A stretch of DNA of 64,000 bases from an uncultured Flavobacteriaceae bacterium (GTDB taxonomy: Bacteria; Bacteroidota; Bacteroidia; Flavobacteriales; Flavobacteriaceae): positions 558,001 to 622,000 of the forward strand of contig CANNAC010000002.1 in NCBI GenBank assembly GCA_947502495.1. Reading direction: 5' to 3'. Positions 52,233 to 62,749 of this stretch are shown here, one piece after another. The notes below the pieces were generated by a model. It had not been told where the DNA came from. It ran no database searches and saw only the letters and a list, made by a program, of their open reading frames with translations. Positions within the stretch are counted from its first letter, which is position 1; every line of letters begins with the position of its first letter. The translations under genes were made by a program, and so were the position numbers.

Positions 52233-54632
52233 TTATTTCTCTAAACGATCTCTTTCTTTACGAGATTTAGTACGCTCGTTAGTTTCTAAAATGGTATTTC
52301 CAAATTTATAACTAAAGCCAAGTTTTATATACCTATTGTCTTGGTTGGAGTATCTGGAATTATTTTGATCTAGATATTTAGCGTTTACAGTAAAATCTTG
52401 CAGATTAAACAAATCTGCTGCCGATAAAGATATAGTAGCTTTTTTCTTTAAAATCGTTTTTTTAATTGCTAAGTCGGTTGCAAGTCTACCATCTACTGTT
52501 TGAAAACCTTGTTGGTTTTTACCTACATATACAAATGTTAAGTTCGCAGTCAGACTTTTATCTTTTAAAAAAGAAAAATCATTACTTAGAACAGAATAAT
52601 TAGACCAAGAGTCTGTTTTTAAACGCTCGCCATTTAATGTTGCTAAATCTTGAATATTATAAAAAGAGGTTACAAAGTAAAGAAACCAATTTTTGGTAAC
52701 ATTAAAATAAGTAGTAAAATCAAAACCATATTCTATGGTATTACTTAAGTTTATTGGGGTGTAAATGATTTGATTTTCTATATTATCTTGAATAGGCAAT
52801 TCTAAAAAACTAGCGTCCATATATTTATAATACGCTTCAAAAGTATACATGTCATTTATGGTTGTACCAAGCGTAATATAATCTACAAATGCTGGTTGTA
52901 AATTTGGGTTTCCAGTGACTATAGTATTATCGTTTAAATAATACGCAAAAGGGTTTAAATTTTGATAACTAGGTCTGTCTACACTTCGTTTATAATTAAC
53001 AGTAGCACTTACTTTATCTGTAATTTGATGTTTTAAATTAAAAACAGGAAATCCTTTAAAATAGTCTTGTTTGTTTTCTTCGTTTGTAATTGGAGATTCT
53101 CCTTTAATAGTTGTTTCTTCTATTCGGAAACCTGTAGATAAGCTCCATTTTTTCCACTTTTTATTATACCCAATATAAGCAGCTAGAATATCTTCGTTAT
53201 AATTAAAGGCGTCTGTATTATCTGTGTTTAGCGTTTGGTTACTTCCCACTACATCAAACTGTGTGATATCGCTTTCGGCAGTAATAAAAGAAGACTTAAT
53301 TCCTACAGAAAAAGAAGACGTTTCATTAATCGTTACTGCATAATCTAATTGCGAAGTATAAATATCTGTTCCTTGATTTGCTTTCGTGTTAAATGCGTTC
53401 GTTGTATTTGGTGTATCTTGATAAAAATACCTACTAAAAACTTCTTGATTTCTGTTGTAGTTATAAACCGTATAATGTGCATTTAAAGATAGTTTCGCTT
53501 CGTTTTTAAAGGTATGCACATAATCTAAATCGAATCCTAAATTGTGTTTTCTGTCTCTAGATAAGTTATCCGATTTAAAGCTAGTAAGTGGATTGCTAGC
53601 GTTCTCACTAATTTCTGTATTACTTTTAATTTTATATTTATAATATGGCAGAAATAATAAATTGGAAGCAAAACTCAAGGTGTTAGCATCATCAAAAATA
53701 TAGTCTAAATTTAGATTGAAGTTATGTGTTTTAGACCATGTGTTTCTATCAATATCGGTGGTCCATTTTTCAGAAATAGCATCGTTTTCTAAAAAATTAA
53801 CGATCTCATGATTATCTCTATTTATCTTACTTTGCGTAAAGCTATAATTAGCAAATACGTTAATTTTTTCCGTTTTATAAAAATTAGTTGTTCCTACATT
53901 GCTCCTTGGAAAAACACCTTGTGTATAATTTGAAAAAACAGAACCTCTATACCCTGTTATTAAGTTTTTCCCCATTACAATATTTAAAACAGCACCACTG
54001 GAAGCATCATATTTTGCAGGAGGATTTGTAATCACCTCAATAGACTTTATACTATTTGCAGGAGAACCTTCTAGCAGTTGTGCCAATTCTTCTCCAGAAA
54101 GGTGCACTTTTTTATCATTTATATATACCGTTGGAAATGCACTTTTAATTTGAATATTATTATCTATTACCAAAACACCAGGAGTACTTCTTAAAACCTC
54201 CATCATATTACCTTCGCTTAAAGCTGTGTTTTCAACATTAAAGATCAAACGATCTACTTCCTTTTTAACCGTTGGTTTTTTTACAACAATACTAACTTCA
54301 TCCAAACCTTGGTTCGATTCGTTAAGTATTATATTAGGTAACACACTATTTTTATCTACATGAATTTCTTTGGTATATGTATTAAAACCGATAAAAGAAA
54401 CTTTTAAAATATAGCTATCTGATTTTATTTTATTTAAAAAAAAGTAACCTAAATCATTACTACTTGTTCCAAATACCACAGTAGAATCTTGCTTGTTAAG
54501 AAGAACAATATTAGCAAAAGAAACTGGCGATTTATTAGCATCGAAAATTTTTCCGTTTACAGAAAAATCTTGGCAGAACATTCCTAGAGGAATAAATACA
54601 AATAATAATATAAGGTTATTTTTGATTTTCAA
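52233..54632 (-). CDS. outer membrane beta-barrel protein with CarboxypepD_reg-like N-terminus (TonB-receptor-like)
   Basis: 799 aa from TTG 54632, giving signal peptide KIKNNLILLFVFIPLGMFCQ; another TTG at 54665 gives 810 aa. The mature N-terminus is a carboxypeptidase-regulatory-like beta domain (about 15-100: VNGKIFDANKSPVSFANIVLL), then a plug region with LRSTPGVLVIDNNIQIKS, then the outer-membrane beta-barrel family C-terminal domain (about 350-790). The last residues of the barrel form KLGFSYKFGN followed by a charged tail. No TonB box or SusD partner is evident, so transport substrate unknown. Diverges from lepA. Confidence 0.85.
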   Translation of the reverse strand: MKIKNNLILLFVFIPLGMFCQDFSVNGKIFDANKSPVSFANIVLLNKQDSTVVFGTSSNDLGYFFLNKIKSDSYILKVSFIGFNTYTKEIHVDKNSVLPNIILNESNQGLDEVSIVVKKPTVKKEVDRLIFNVENTALSEGNMMEVLRSTPGVLVIDNNIQIKSAFPTVYINDKKVHLSGEELAQLLEGSPANSIKSIEVITNPPAKYDASSGAVLNIVMGKNLITGYRGSVFSNYTQGVFPRSNVGTTNFYKTEKINVFANYSFTQSKINRDNHEIVNFLENDAISEKWTTDIDRNTWSKTHNFNLNLDYIFDDANTLSFASNLLFLPYYKYKIKSNTEISENASNPLTSFKSDNLSRDRKHNLGFDLDYVHTFKNEAKLSLNAHYTVYNYNRNQEVFSRYFYQDTPNTTNAFNTKANQGTDIYTSQLDYAVTINETSSFSVGIKSSFITAESDITQFDVVGSNQTLNTDNTDAFNYNEDILAAYIGYNKKWKKWSLSTGFRIEETTIKGESPITNEENKQDYFKGFPVFNLKHQITDKVSATVNYKRSVDRPSYQNLNPFAYYLNDNTIVTGNPNLQPAFVDYITLGTTINDMYTFEAYYKYMDASFLELPIQDNIENQIIYTPINLSNTIEYGFDFTTYFNVTKNWFLYFVTSFYNIQDLATLNGERLKTDSWSNYSVLSNDFSFLKDKSLTANLTFVYVGKNQQGFQTVDGRLATDLAIKKTILKKKATISLSAADLFNLQDFTVNAKYLDQNNSRYSNQDNRYIKLGFSYKFGNTILETNERTKSRKERDRLEK

Positions 54633-54754
54633 AATTAAAAGGATAATTAACTCGCAATATACCAATACTTTTGGATTCTATTTTACGGTTTACCCATAAA
54701 TTTATTCATCTTTTTCCTACAAAATAAAAGTATGAAAAAGCATAATAAATGCGT

Positions 54755-54762
54755 TATATTTG
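54755..54762 (+). promoter_or_regulatory. TAnnTTTG -7 box of lepA
   Basis: TATATTTG, 30 bases upstream of the lepA start. Confidence 0.6.
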
Positions 54763-54792
54763 CCAAATCTCTAAAGAGAAGAGAAAAGGATT

Positions 54793-56589
54793 ATGAAGCA
54801 CATTAGAAATTTTTGCATTATTGCACATATTGATCACGGAAAAAGTACACTTGCCGATCGTTTACTCGATGCAACAGGTTCTGTTACTGCGCGCGAACAA
54901 CAAGCACAACTTTTAGATAGTATGGATTTAGAGCGCGAACGTGGTATTACCATCAAGTCGCACGCCATACAAATGGAATATACCTATGAAGGACAAGAAT
55001 ACATCTTGAACCTTATTGATACTCCTGGTCACGTAGATTTCTCTTATGAGGTTTCTCGTTCTATTGCCGCTTGTGAAGGCGCTTTACTTATTGTAGATGC
55101 TGCGCAAAGCATACAAGCACAAACCATTTCGAATCTATATTTAGCGCTTGAGAATGATTTAGAAATTATTCCAGTATTAAATAAAGTTGATTTGCCAAGT
55201 GCAAATCCAGAGGAAGTTACAGATGATATTGTAGACCTTTTAGGATGTGATCCAGAAGAAGTTATTCACGCAAGTGGAAAAACTGGTTTTGGTGTCGAAA
55301 ATATTTTAAAAGCAATTATAGAACGTATTCCTGCTCCAAAAGGAGATCCAGACGCACCTTTACAAGCCTTAATTTTTGATTCTGTTTATAATACCTTTAG
55401 AGGTATTGAAACGTATTTTAGAGTTTTTAATGGGGAAATCAAAAAAGGACAAAAGATAAAATTTGTCGCTACAGATAAAGAATATAATGCCGATGAAGTT
55501 GGTACTTTAAAACTAACACAAGTTGCAAAACAAAGTGTAAAAACTGGGGATGTAGGATACCTAATTACAGGTATCAAAACGGCAAAAGAAGTAAAAGTTG
55601 GAGATACAATTACCGATTTTGCAAATCCGACCACCAATATTGTTGCAGGTTTTGAAGATGTAAAACCAATGGTATTTGCAGGAATATATCCAGTAGACAC
55701 CGAAGATTACGAAGAGCTTAGAAACTCTATGGAAAAATTACAGTTAAACGATGCTTCTTTAGTTTTTGCTCCAGAAAGTTCTGCTGCTTTAGGCTTTGGT
55801 TTTCGTTGTGGATTCTTAGGAATGCTTCACATGGAAATTATCCAGGAACGTTTAGAGCGCGAGTTTGACATGACCGTTATTACAACGGTTCCCAATGTAT
55901 CTTACAACGCCTTTACAAACAAACACCCAGATACACCATTTATAGTAAATAATCCTTCTGATTTACCAGATCCTTCTACCGTAAATCGTGTGGAAGAACC
56001 ATTTATTAAAGCTACCATAATTACAAAATCGGACTTTGTAGGTAACGTAATGTCGCTTTGTATTGAAAAGCGTGGTATGATTATAAATCAAACGTATTTA
56101 ACGTCTGTTCGTGTGGAATTGACTTTTGAAATGCCTTTAGCAGAAATTGTTTTCGATTTTTATGATCGATTAAAAACAGTATCTAAAGGATATGCTTCTT
56201 TTGATTATCATCCAATAGGAATGAAGGTATCTAAACTAGTACGTTTAGATGTCTTATTAAATGGGCAACCAGTAGATGCGCTTTCAGCTTTAATACATGC
56301 AGATAATGCACATAATATTGGTAAAAAAATGTGTGAGAAGTTGAAAGAACTTATTCCTCGTCAACAGTTTGATATTCCAATTCAAGCAGCTATTGGAGCA
56401 AAAATTATTGCAAGAGAAACTGTAAAAGCATTACGTAAAGATGTAACTGCAAAATGTTATGGTGGAGATATTTCACGTAAGCGTAAACTTTTAGAGAAAC
56501 AAAAGAAAGGTAAAAAACGTATGCGTCAAGTTGGTAATGTCGAAATACCACAGGAAGCATTTATGGCTGTTTTAAAACTGAATGACTAA
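54793..56589 (+). CDS. lepA: elongation factor 4 (LepA)
   Basis: 598 aa, standard LepA length. G1 [11 protein letters not shown]2-region [12 protein letters not shown]3 DTPGHVDF, G4 NKVDL, then domain II, III and the LepA-specific C-terminal domain with [26 protein letters not shown] translational GTPase that remobilises stalled or mistranslocated ribosomes, also linked to initiation. Single gene with its own terminator. Confidence 0.98.
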   Translation: MKHIRNFCIIAHIDHGKSTLADRLLDATGSVTAREQQAQLLDSMDLERERGITIKSHAIQMEYTYEGQEYILNLIDTPGHVDFSYEVSRSIAACEGALLIVDAAQSIQAQTISNLYLALENDLEIIPVLNKVDLPSANPEEVTDDIVDLLGCDPEEVIHASGKTGFGVENILKAIIERIPAPKGDPDAPLQALIFDSVYNTFRGIETYFRVFNGEIKKGQKIKFVATDKEYNADEVGTLKLTQVAKQSVKTGDVGYLITGIKTAKEVKVGDTITDFANPTTNIVAGFEDVKPMVFAGIYPVDTEDYEELRNSMEKLQLNDASLVFAPESSAALGFGFRCGFLGMLHMEIIQERLEREFDMTVITTVPNVSYNAFTNKHPDTPFIVNNPSDLPDPSTVNRVEEPFIKATIITKSDFVGNVMSLCIEKRGMIINQTYLTSVRVELTFEMPLAEIVFDFYDRLKTVSKGYASFDYHPIGMKVSKLVRLDVLLNGQPVDALSALIHADNAHNIGKKMCEKLKELIPRQQFDIPIQAAIGAKIIARETVKALRKDVTAKCYGGDISRKRKLLEKQKKGKKRMRQVGNVEIPQEAFMAVLKLND

Positions 56590-56613
56590 AATAGAACATC
56601 ACTTTTATATATT

Positions 56614-56645
56614 AAAAAATCCCTTTGCAAAAAGGGATTTTTTTT
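56614..56645 (+). terminator. rho-independent terminator of lepA
   Basis: AATCCCTTT-gcaa-AAAGGGATT stem with long flanking A and T tracts; bidirectional. Confidence 0.9.
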
Positions 56646-56705
56646 CGTCTTGTGGATAACCATCACAGGCGTTTAAAGTCATTCTGTGTTTAAATCGATT
56701 CGCGT

Positions 56706-58571
56706 TTAAGAAATACTAACCTTCTCCGGAATTAATGCAACATTTTCCACATCAAAAGGCTTTCCTAAATACACCAATTGGCAATTTTCACCAATAGCTT
56801 CTATTTCTGTATTATAAGAAGATATAATATGCAATTCGCCATCATCATCTTTAAAGAATAAAGGAATGATGTTTTTGTTGCTATTTGTAATTTCTATTAA
56901 ACTTTTATAATGCTCTTTATTTTCAATATCTATTTCTTGAATAGAAGGAAAGTTCTTTGCAACGGTAACTAAATTGTTATAATCGTCTGTATGACTAAAT
57001 AAGCCTTCTTTCGGGTTATTGTTTCCATCGTTCATTTCCTCTTGCGTTACTAATCTAAACGAACCATTTTCTCCAAATTCTTTGCTAAACTTATCGATAG
57101 CATATTTGTTAATTTCTGTGTTTCCTGTTAGTGCCATTAAGTATCCAACATCATTTAGTTCTATATTATCCATTAAAGAATCGGAATAAATATTTGTACT
57201 TATTGCTTCTAAGCCTAGCTCTTTTGCTTTATTAATATTGTTCTGATTACTATCAATTAACACCACATGTCTTCCGTGAGATTCTAAATAATGTCCTAAT
57301 AATCTAGAAACTCTAGCGGCACCAACAATTAAAATTCCGTCGGATTTTGTTAAAAACACACCAACCAGTTTTGCAAACAAACGCGCTGTTGTTGCGTTTA
57401 ATAAAACGGTTCCGAGTACAATCATAAAAACCAAAGGCGTAATATATTCTGCTCCAGGAACTCCTTCTTTTGCTAGTTTTAATCCGAATAAAGAAGCAAT
57501 ACCGGCAGCTACAATTCCGCGAGGACCAACCCAACTAATAAACAATTTTTCATTCGTTTTTAACGTAGAACCTCTTGTACTTAAAAATACACCAATAGGT
57601 CTTATAATGAATACCACAACCGCAAATAGTACTGCAGTATTCCAATTATAAATTAAGTATAAATCGGTCATATTAATATTTGCAGCTAGTAATATGAAAA
57701 GAATAGAAATTAACAATACACTTAAAGATTCTTTAAAATACAGAAGTTCTTTTAAGTATGGCGAATTAGAGTTTCCTAGAACCATTCCCATAACCACTAC
57801 GGCTAATAAACCAGATTCATGCGCAAAAGTATCTGCTAAGACAAAAACGCCTAAAACAGCAGCTAATGCAAATACATTTAACAGGTAATGTGGTACCCAT
57901 TTTTTATTGATGATAAAATTTAAAGCATGTGCAAAGGTAAATCCAAAGGTAAACCCGAAAAGAACAATTTTTCCAAATTCAATAAATGCAGTCTTGGTAA
58001 ATTCTCCTCCACCTTCTACGGTAATAAACTCAAAAACTAATACCGCAACCAAGGCGCCAATAGGATCGATAAGAATTCCTTCCCATTTTAAAACCGCGGA
58101 AACATCTTTTTTTAATGGTATGTTTCTTAAGATTGGTGTAATTACTGTTGGTCCAGTAACTATTATTAAACCGGAAAATAAGAAAGCCATTTCCCAACTT
58201 AAATAAAAAATATAATGTGCTGCCACTGCTGCGCCAAAGAAAGTAACCAAAGAACCTATCGTTATCAATTTTGTGATAACGGGTCCTACGTTTTTAATTT
58301 CGTTGGTTTTAAGCGTAAGGCCTCCTTCAAAAAGGATAATACTAATCGCTAAAGACACAAAGTAGAACAGGCTTTCTCCAGGAAATAAGCCTTCTTCTCC
58401 ATTCCAAATAGGTTCAATCCATTTGGTGCCATCTTCCGATAAAAATTCTGCAGCAATTGGCCCTACAAGTAAACCGATAAGTATTAAAGGTAAGATGGCT
58501 GGTATTTTAAATTTCCAAGCAACCCATTGTGCCAATATTCCTAAAATAATAATTCCTGCTAATTCTAACAT
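56706..58571 (-). CDS. CPA-family cation:proton antiporter with TrkA-N domain
   Basis: 621 aa. About twelve helices in residues 1-390 (Na_H_Exchanger fold; WEGILIDPIGALVAVL contains the Asp of the ion site), then a TrkA-N/RCK domain (about 400-520: GILIVGAARVSRLLGHYL with GxxxxG dinucleotide loop) and a C-terminal segment of about 100 residues. The RCK domain suggests K+ or Na+/H+ exchange regulated by nucleotide binding. It diverges from the UspA-SulP pair with a 105-base gap. Confidence 0.92.
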   Translation of the reverse strand: MLELAGIIILGILAQWVAWKFKIPAILPLILIGLLVGPIAAEFLSEDGTKWIEPIWNGEEGLFPGESLFYFVSLAISIILFEGGLTLKTNEIKNVGPVITKLITIGSLVTFFGAAVAAHYIFYLSWEMAFLFSGLIIVTGPTVITPILRNIPLKKDVSAVLKWEGILIDPIGALVAVLVFEFITVEGGGEFTKTAFIEFGKIVLFGFTFGFTFAHALNFIINKKWVPHYLLNVFALAAVLGVFVLADTFAHESGLLAVVVMGMVLGNSNSPYLKELLYFKESLSVLLISILFILLAANINMTDLYLIYNWNTAVLFAVVVFIIRPIGVFLSTRGSTLKTNEKLFISWVGPRGIVAAGIASLFGLKLAKEGVPGAEYITPLVFMIVLGTVLLNATTARLFAKLVGVFLTKSDGILIVGAARVSRLLGHYLESHGRHVVLIDSNQNNINKAKELGLEAISTNIYSDSLMDNIELNDVGYLMALTGNTEINKYAIDKFSKEFGENGSFRLVTQEEMNDGNNNPKEGLFSHTDDYNNLVTVAKNFPSIQEIDIENKEHYKSLIEITNSNKNIIPLFFKDDDGELHIISSYNTEIEAIGENCQLVYLGKPFDVENVALIPEKVSIS

Positions 58572-58676
58572 CTATGTTTTTTTGTGTGTGAAAATACTAA
58601 ATAATTATAATTATAAAGGACATCTATTGGTAATATGACTTCAGAGTTTTAAAAAAATACTATCTTTCAAATCTTA

Positions 58677-59540
58677 ATGGATAAACTAAACTTGTTATTA
58701 AAACCTTTTCATACCATAGGAATTGGTGTCACCTTTTCTCCAAATTTAAAAGCGAATGTTTTTGAAGCATCTCGTTTAGCCTTACTGTTTCAAAGTAAGT
58801 TAACACTTATTCATGTTGGGGAAGAGTCTTCAGAAAAAACAGAAAAATTTAAAAGCTTATTAGCTCCTTTTATTTCTCAGTCTTTAGAATATGATATTGT
58901 TTTTAAAACAGGAGATCCGGTAGATGTTATTCTTTCTGTTTCCTTAGAAAAAAAGGTAGATCTATTAATTCTTGGCGCTTTAAAACAAGAGAACTTTTTA
59001 AAATATTACGTAGGTTCTATTGCAAGAAAAATAACACGTCAGGCAAAATGTTCTGTTTTATTACTTATCAAACCTTCTGTAGAAAGGTTGCCTTGCAGTC
59101 ATGTAGTGGTAAATGGTTTAAAAGATCCCAAAACGGAAAAAACGATTGCCTCTGCCTTTTATGTTGCAAATGCTTTAGGTTCGGAAAAGATTACTATAGT
59201 AGAAGAAATTACGCAAGACAAAATAACCACTAAGGTAGATGATGATAAATCTTTAAGAAAAGCGAATATTGTAAAAGAACGCTTAAAATTACGTGAAACT
59301 GCTAGAGTAAATAACATTATTAAAAATATACCGGTAGACCATACCAAAGATATTGTTATAAAATCACAACCCATTTTTGGAACCAAAGGATATTCTATTG
59401 GTCATTATGCACAAATTGCTAGAGCCGATTTATTGATTATGAATGCGCCTAGTAAAATGACATTTTGGGATCGTTTATTTCCACACGATATAGAACATAT
59501 TTTAACCGAATTACCAACTGACGTACTCATCATTCAATGA
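58677..59540 (+). CDS. universal stress protein, tandem UspA domains
   Basis: 287 aa. First domain (1-140) with GIGVTFSPNLKANVFEASRLALLF and YVGSIARKITRQAKCSVLLLIKP, the ATP-loop-like G-x-x-A-x-K end; the second domain (145-287) is degenerate. Its TGA overlaps the ATG of the SulP gene by four bases (ATGA), so the two are translationally coupled; the Usp may gate or sense the transporter. Diverges from the antiporter. Confidence 0.87.
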   Translation: MDKLNLLLKPFHTIGIGVTFSPNLKANVFEASRLALLFQSKLTLIHVGEESSEKTEKFKSLLAPFISQSLEYDIVFKTGDPVDVILSVSLEKKVDLLILGALKQENFLKYYVGSIARKITRQAKCSVLLLIKPSVERLPCSHVVVNGLKDPKTEKTIASAFYVANALGSEKITIVEEITQDKITTKVDDDKSLRKANIVKERLKLRETARVNNIIKNIPVDHTKDIVIKSQPIFGTKGYSIGHYAQIARADLLIMNAPSKMTFWDRLFPHDIEHILTELPTDVLIIQ

Positions 59541-61732
59541 TAAAAAAAGAAAAGAAAATAGTGTCTTTTTTTAAAGCATTACCAAAAAATATTTTTTCTG
59601 GTTTTGTAGTAAGTCTTATTGCCTTACCATTAGGTTTAGGTTTAGCGATGGCTAGTGATGCGCCGCCAATTTCTGGTATTATTGCTGCTGTTGTAGGTGG
59701 TTTATTGGTTTCTATTCTAGGAGGATCTAATGTAACTATTACCGGCCCTGGAAATGGTTTGGTGGGAGTGCTTTTAGTCGCTATTACTACCTTAGGTTTA
59801 GAAAGTGCCTACGCAGCGATTATATGCTCTGGAGTACTTTTACTGGTTCTAGGATTTTTGCGTTTGGGTAAATTGGCAGATTTCTTTCCTTCTTCTGCAA
59901 TTCAAGGGATGCTTGCTGCTATTGGCCTCATTATTCTTGGGAAGCAGTTTCACATCATGCTTGCACATAAAATTAAACGTGCAGATACCATCGATTACTT
60001 ATTAGAAATACCGGTTACCATAAATGATGCTATCCATTATGATAAATCAGGGCTTATTTTTGCTGCTTTAGCAGGTGTTATAAGTTTTATTATTATGGCT
60101 TTTTATGGAAAAATAAGAAATAAATATTTTCAACTAATTCCTGCGCCAATGTGGATTGTTATTCTATCTATTGGCTTTAGTTATTATTTTGAATTGGTTG
60201 CCCATGAGGCAAACCCAATAGCCAAAGAATACATGATTTCTGGTATTCCTTCCTTTCAAGAAATCATTTCACAATTACCAACCGTTAATTTTAGTAAAAT
60301 AGGGAGTCTTCCGTTTTGGTCTAGTGTTTTAGCATTAACGCTTATTTCTAGTATCGAATCCCTTTTAAGTATTAAAGCGGTAGATAAATTAGACCCAGAA
60401 AAAAGACGTTCTAATGTAAACAGAGACTTAAAAGCCTTAGGATTAGCAACTATTGGCTCTGGTTTTCTTGGTGGTTTAAATGTGGTAACTGTAATTGCAA
60501 GAAGTTCTGTAAACGTTAATAACGGAGGAACAAATCGTTCTTCCAACTTTTTTCATGCTGCCTTTTTGGTGATATTCATTCTCCTTTTTAGTACCCAATT
60601 AACCAGAATACCACTTCCTGCTTTAATGGCTATTTTGGTATATACCGGTTATAAATTAGCTTCGCCAGAAAACATTAAAAAAATATTTTCTATTGGTAGA
60701 GAGCAACTAATCATCTTTTTTGTAACGCTTATTTTAACCCTTAAAGTTGGCTTAATAACCGGTATTCTTTCCGGTGTTTTAGTCACTTTTTTGATACATA
60801 TATTTATCAATAAAAGTTTTTCTTTATTCGCAAGAAACGTATTAAAACCAAATGTTTTAATGTATAAAGAGGAAGACAGCGCAGGTAATTACTACGTTAG
60901 TGTAAAACATTTTTGTAGCTTCTTAAATTACTACCGATTAAAAGAAAAACTAAACGCTGTTCCAGAAAACCAAGATATTATTGTAGACTTTTCACTTTGT
61001 GATTTTGTAGATCATACGGTTATGGAAAACTTGAATAATTATCAAGAACTCTTTTCTAAAAGAGGTGGTCATTTTGAAGTGGTTGGTTTAGATCTTCACG
61101 ATACCGATTCTAAACACCCATTTGCATTACGACGTTTACTTCCTGTGCCAAACCTTATTAAAAATAGCTTAACAAAAAGACAAACGAGTATTGAGGTTTT
61201 AGCCGAAGATTATGGACTACGTTATGTGTCTAAAAAAGAAAAAAATGTTTCCTTTTTAGATCGTTTTTTGTTTTTTAAAACCAAGCATGTTAATCATATT
61301 AATAATCAGCTTTGTTCCGAAAACGAAGAATTAACGATGTTTGATATCGAATTTTCGGAAGGAGAATTTATAGCAAAAGAAGTGGTTCGTTCGACAATGC
61401 TTTATATACAATTAGACACCAACATTCCGGAGTTTACTTTAGATAGAGAAGGCTTTCTTGAAAAAGTATATGCTTTTGCTGGTTTTAAAGATATTCCTAT
61501 TCAGGATCACGACGATTTTTCAAAACGTTTTTATTTGCTCGGGGAAGACGAACAAGCAATTAAGCAGTATTTTAATGATGATATCACGCACTTTTTTGAA
61601 AGCAATCCGTATTATCACGTGGAATCTAACGGAAAAGCATTATTAGTTTTTAGTAAAGAAAGACACGCAAGCATCAAAGAAATTAAAGCGCTTTTCGATT
61701 TTGGGAAACGTTTAAAACAAGTTATTTCTTAA
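59537..61732 (+). CDS. SulP family anion transporter with STAS domain and C-terminal extension
   Basis: 731 aa. SulP transmembrane core (1-430) with GLALPLGLGLAMASDAPPISGIIAAVVGG, GPGNGLVGVLLVAI and SIESLLSIKAVDKLDP; STAS domain (about 450-545) with IIVDFSLCDFVDHTVMENL; then about 185 further residues, including DFSKRFYLLGEDEQAIKQYF and NPYYHVESNGKALLVFS. SulP proteins carry sulfate, bicarbonate or other anions; no CA or sulfate gene is adjacent. The usual SulP length is about 500-580, so the extension is unusual; homologous stretches occur alone in other flavobacterial proteins by my recollection. Confidence 0.9.
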   Translation: MIKKEKKIVSFFKALPKNIFSGFVVSLIALPLGLGLAMASDAPPISGIIAAVVGGLLVSILGGSNVTITGPGNGLVGVLLVAITTLGLESAYAAIICSGVLLLVLGFLRLGKLADFFPSSAIQGMLAAIGLIILGKQFHIMLAHKIKRADTIDYLLEIPVTINDAIHYDKSGLIFAALAGVISFIIMAFYGKIRNKYFQLIPAPMWIVILSIGFSYYFELVAHEANPIAKEYMISGIPSFQEIISQLPTVNFSKIGSLPFWSSVLALTLISSIESLLSIKAVDKLDPEKRRSNVNRDLKALGLATIGSGFLGGLNVVTVIARSSVNVNNGGTNRSSNFFHAAFLVIFILLFSTQLTRIPLPALMAILVYTGYKLASPENIKKIFSIGREQLIIFFVTLILTLKVGLITGILSGVLVTFLIHIFINKSFSLFARNVLKPNVLMYKEEDSAGNYYVSVKHFCSFLNYYRLKEKLNAVPENQDIIVDFSLCDFVDHTVMENLNNYQELFSKRGGHFEVVGLDLHDTDSKHPFALRRLLPVPNLIKNSLTKRQTSIEVLAEDYGLRYVSKKEKNVSFLDRFLFFKTKHVNHINNQLCSENEELTMFDIEFSEGEFIAKEVVRSTMLYIQLDTNIPEFTLDREGFLEKVYAFAGFKDIPIQDHDDFSKRFYLLGEDEQAIKQYFNDDITHFFESNPYYHVESNGKALLVFSKERHASIKEIKALFDFGKRLKQVIS

Positions 61733-61875
61733 TAAATTCTTAACGTTTTATAAATTACGATTCCTATTTAGTAATTTGCATACTTATCAAAGATCCATAA
61801 CTAAAATTGGATACCCAAGAATAATGTTTAAATGGATGCTACATGTGACCATTCAAAACCAATAAACATAAACAC

Positions 61876-62733
61876 ATGAAACTATATCCTATAAATGCCG
61901 GGAATTTTAAGCTGGATGGTGGCGCCATGTTTGGTGTTGTTCCAAAATCTTTATGGACCAGAACCAATCCTGCTGATGCCAACAACATGATTGATATTGC
62001 AGCGCGCTGTTTATTAATTGAAGACGGAAATCGCCTAATCCTAATTGACACAGGAATGGGAAACAAGCAAAGCGAAAAATTTTATGGTTATTACCATCTT
62101 TGGGGAGACGACTCTATTGACAAATCTCTAAAAGCACACGGTTTTCATCGTGATGATATTACCGATGTTTTTATGACGCATTTACACTTTGACCATTGTG
62201 GCGGAAGTGTACAGTGGAATAAAGACAAAACAGGTTATGAACCTGCTTTTAAAAATGCGCATTTTTGGAGTAATCAAGACCATTGGAAATGGGCAACACA
62301 GCCAAATAAAAGAGAAGTAGCTTCCTTTTTAAAAGAAAACATACTTCCTATGGAAGAAAGTGGTCAATTAAAATTTACCGCACTTCCTCAAAAAGAAATT
62401 CTGAAAAATTCTGCTTTAGGATTTGATATCTTTTTTGCTAATGGGCATACCGACAAACAAATGATTCCTATGATTCAATATAAAGGAAAAACCATTTGCT
62501 TTATGGCAGATTTATTGCCAACGGTTGGGCATTTACCAATTCCGTTTGTAATGGGGTATGACACAAGACCTTTATTGACTTTAGACGAAAAAGAAAATTT
62601 CCTCAATTTAGCGGCAGATAATAATTATTACCTATTTTTGGAACACGATGCAAACAACGAAATTATTACAGTAAAACACACAGAAAAAGGAGTACGACTA
62701 GATAGCCTTTATACCTGTAATGATATATTTTAA
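61876..62733 (+). CDS. MBL-fold metallo-hydrolase
   Basis: 285 aa metallo-beta-lactamase fold with the zinc motif THLHFDHCGGS (HxHxDH) near residue 95, His in NGHTDKQMIP, Asp in CFMADLLPTVGH and a C-terminal FLEHD. N-acyl homoserine lactonase/AttM-like outline, but the substrate is not predictable. Cytoplasmic (no signal peptide). 16 bases before the subtilase gene. The 143 bases upstream hold nothing I can name. Confidence 0.9.
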   Translation: MKLYPINAGNFKLDGGAMFGVVPKSLWTRTNPADANNMIDIAARCLLIEDGNRLILIDTGMGNKQSEKFYGYYHLWGDDSIDKSLKAHGFHRDDITDVFMTHLHFDHCGGSVQWNKDKTGYEPAFKNAHFWSNQDHWKWATQPNKREVASFLKENILPMEESGQLKFTALPQKEILKNSALGFDIFFANGHTDKQMIPMIQYKGKTICFMADLLPTVGHLPIPFVMGYDTRPLLTLDEKENFLNLAADNNYYLFLEHDANNEIITVKHTEKGVRLDSLYTCNDIF

Positions 62734-62749
62734 AAACTAAAACCTAATT

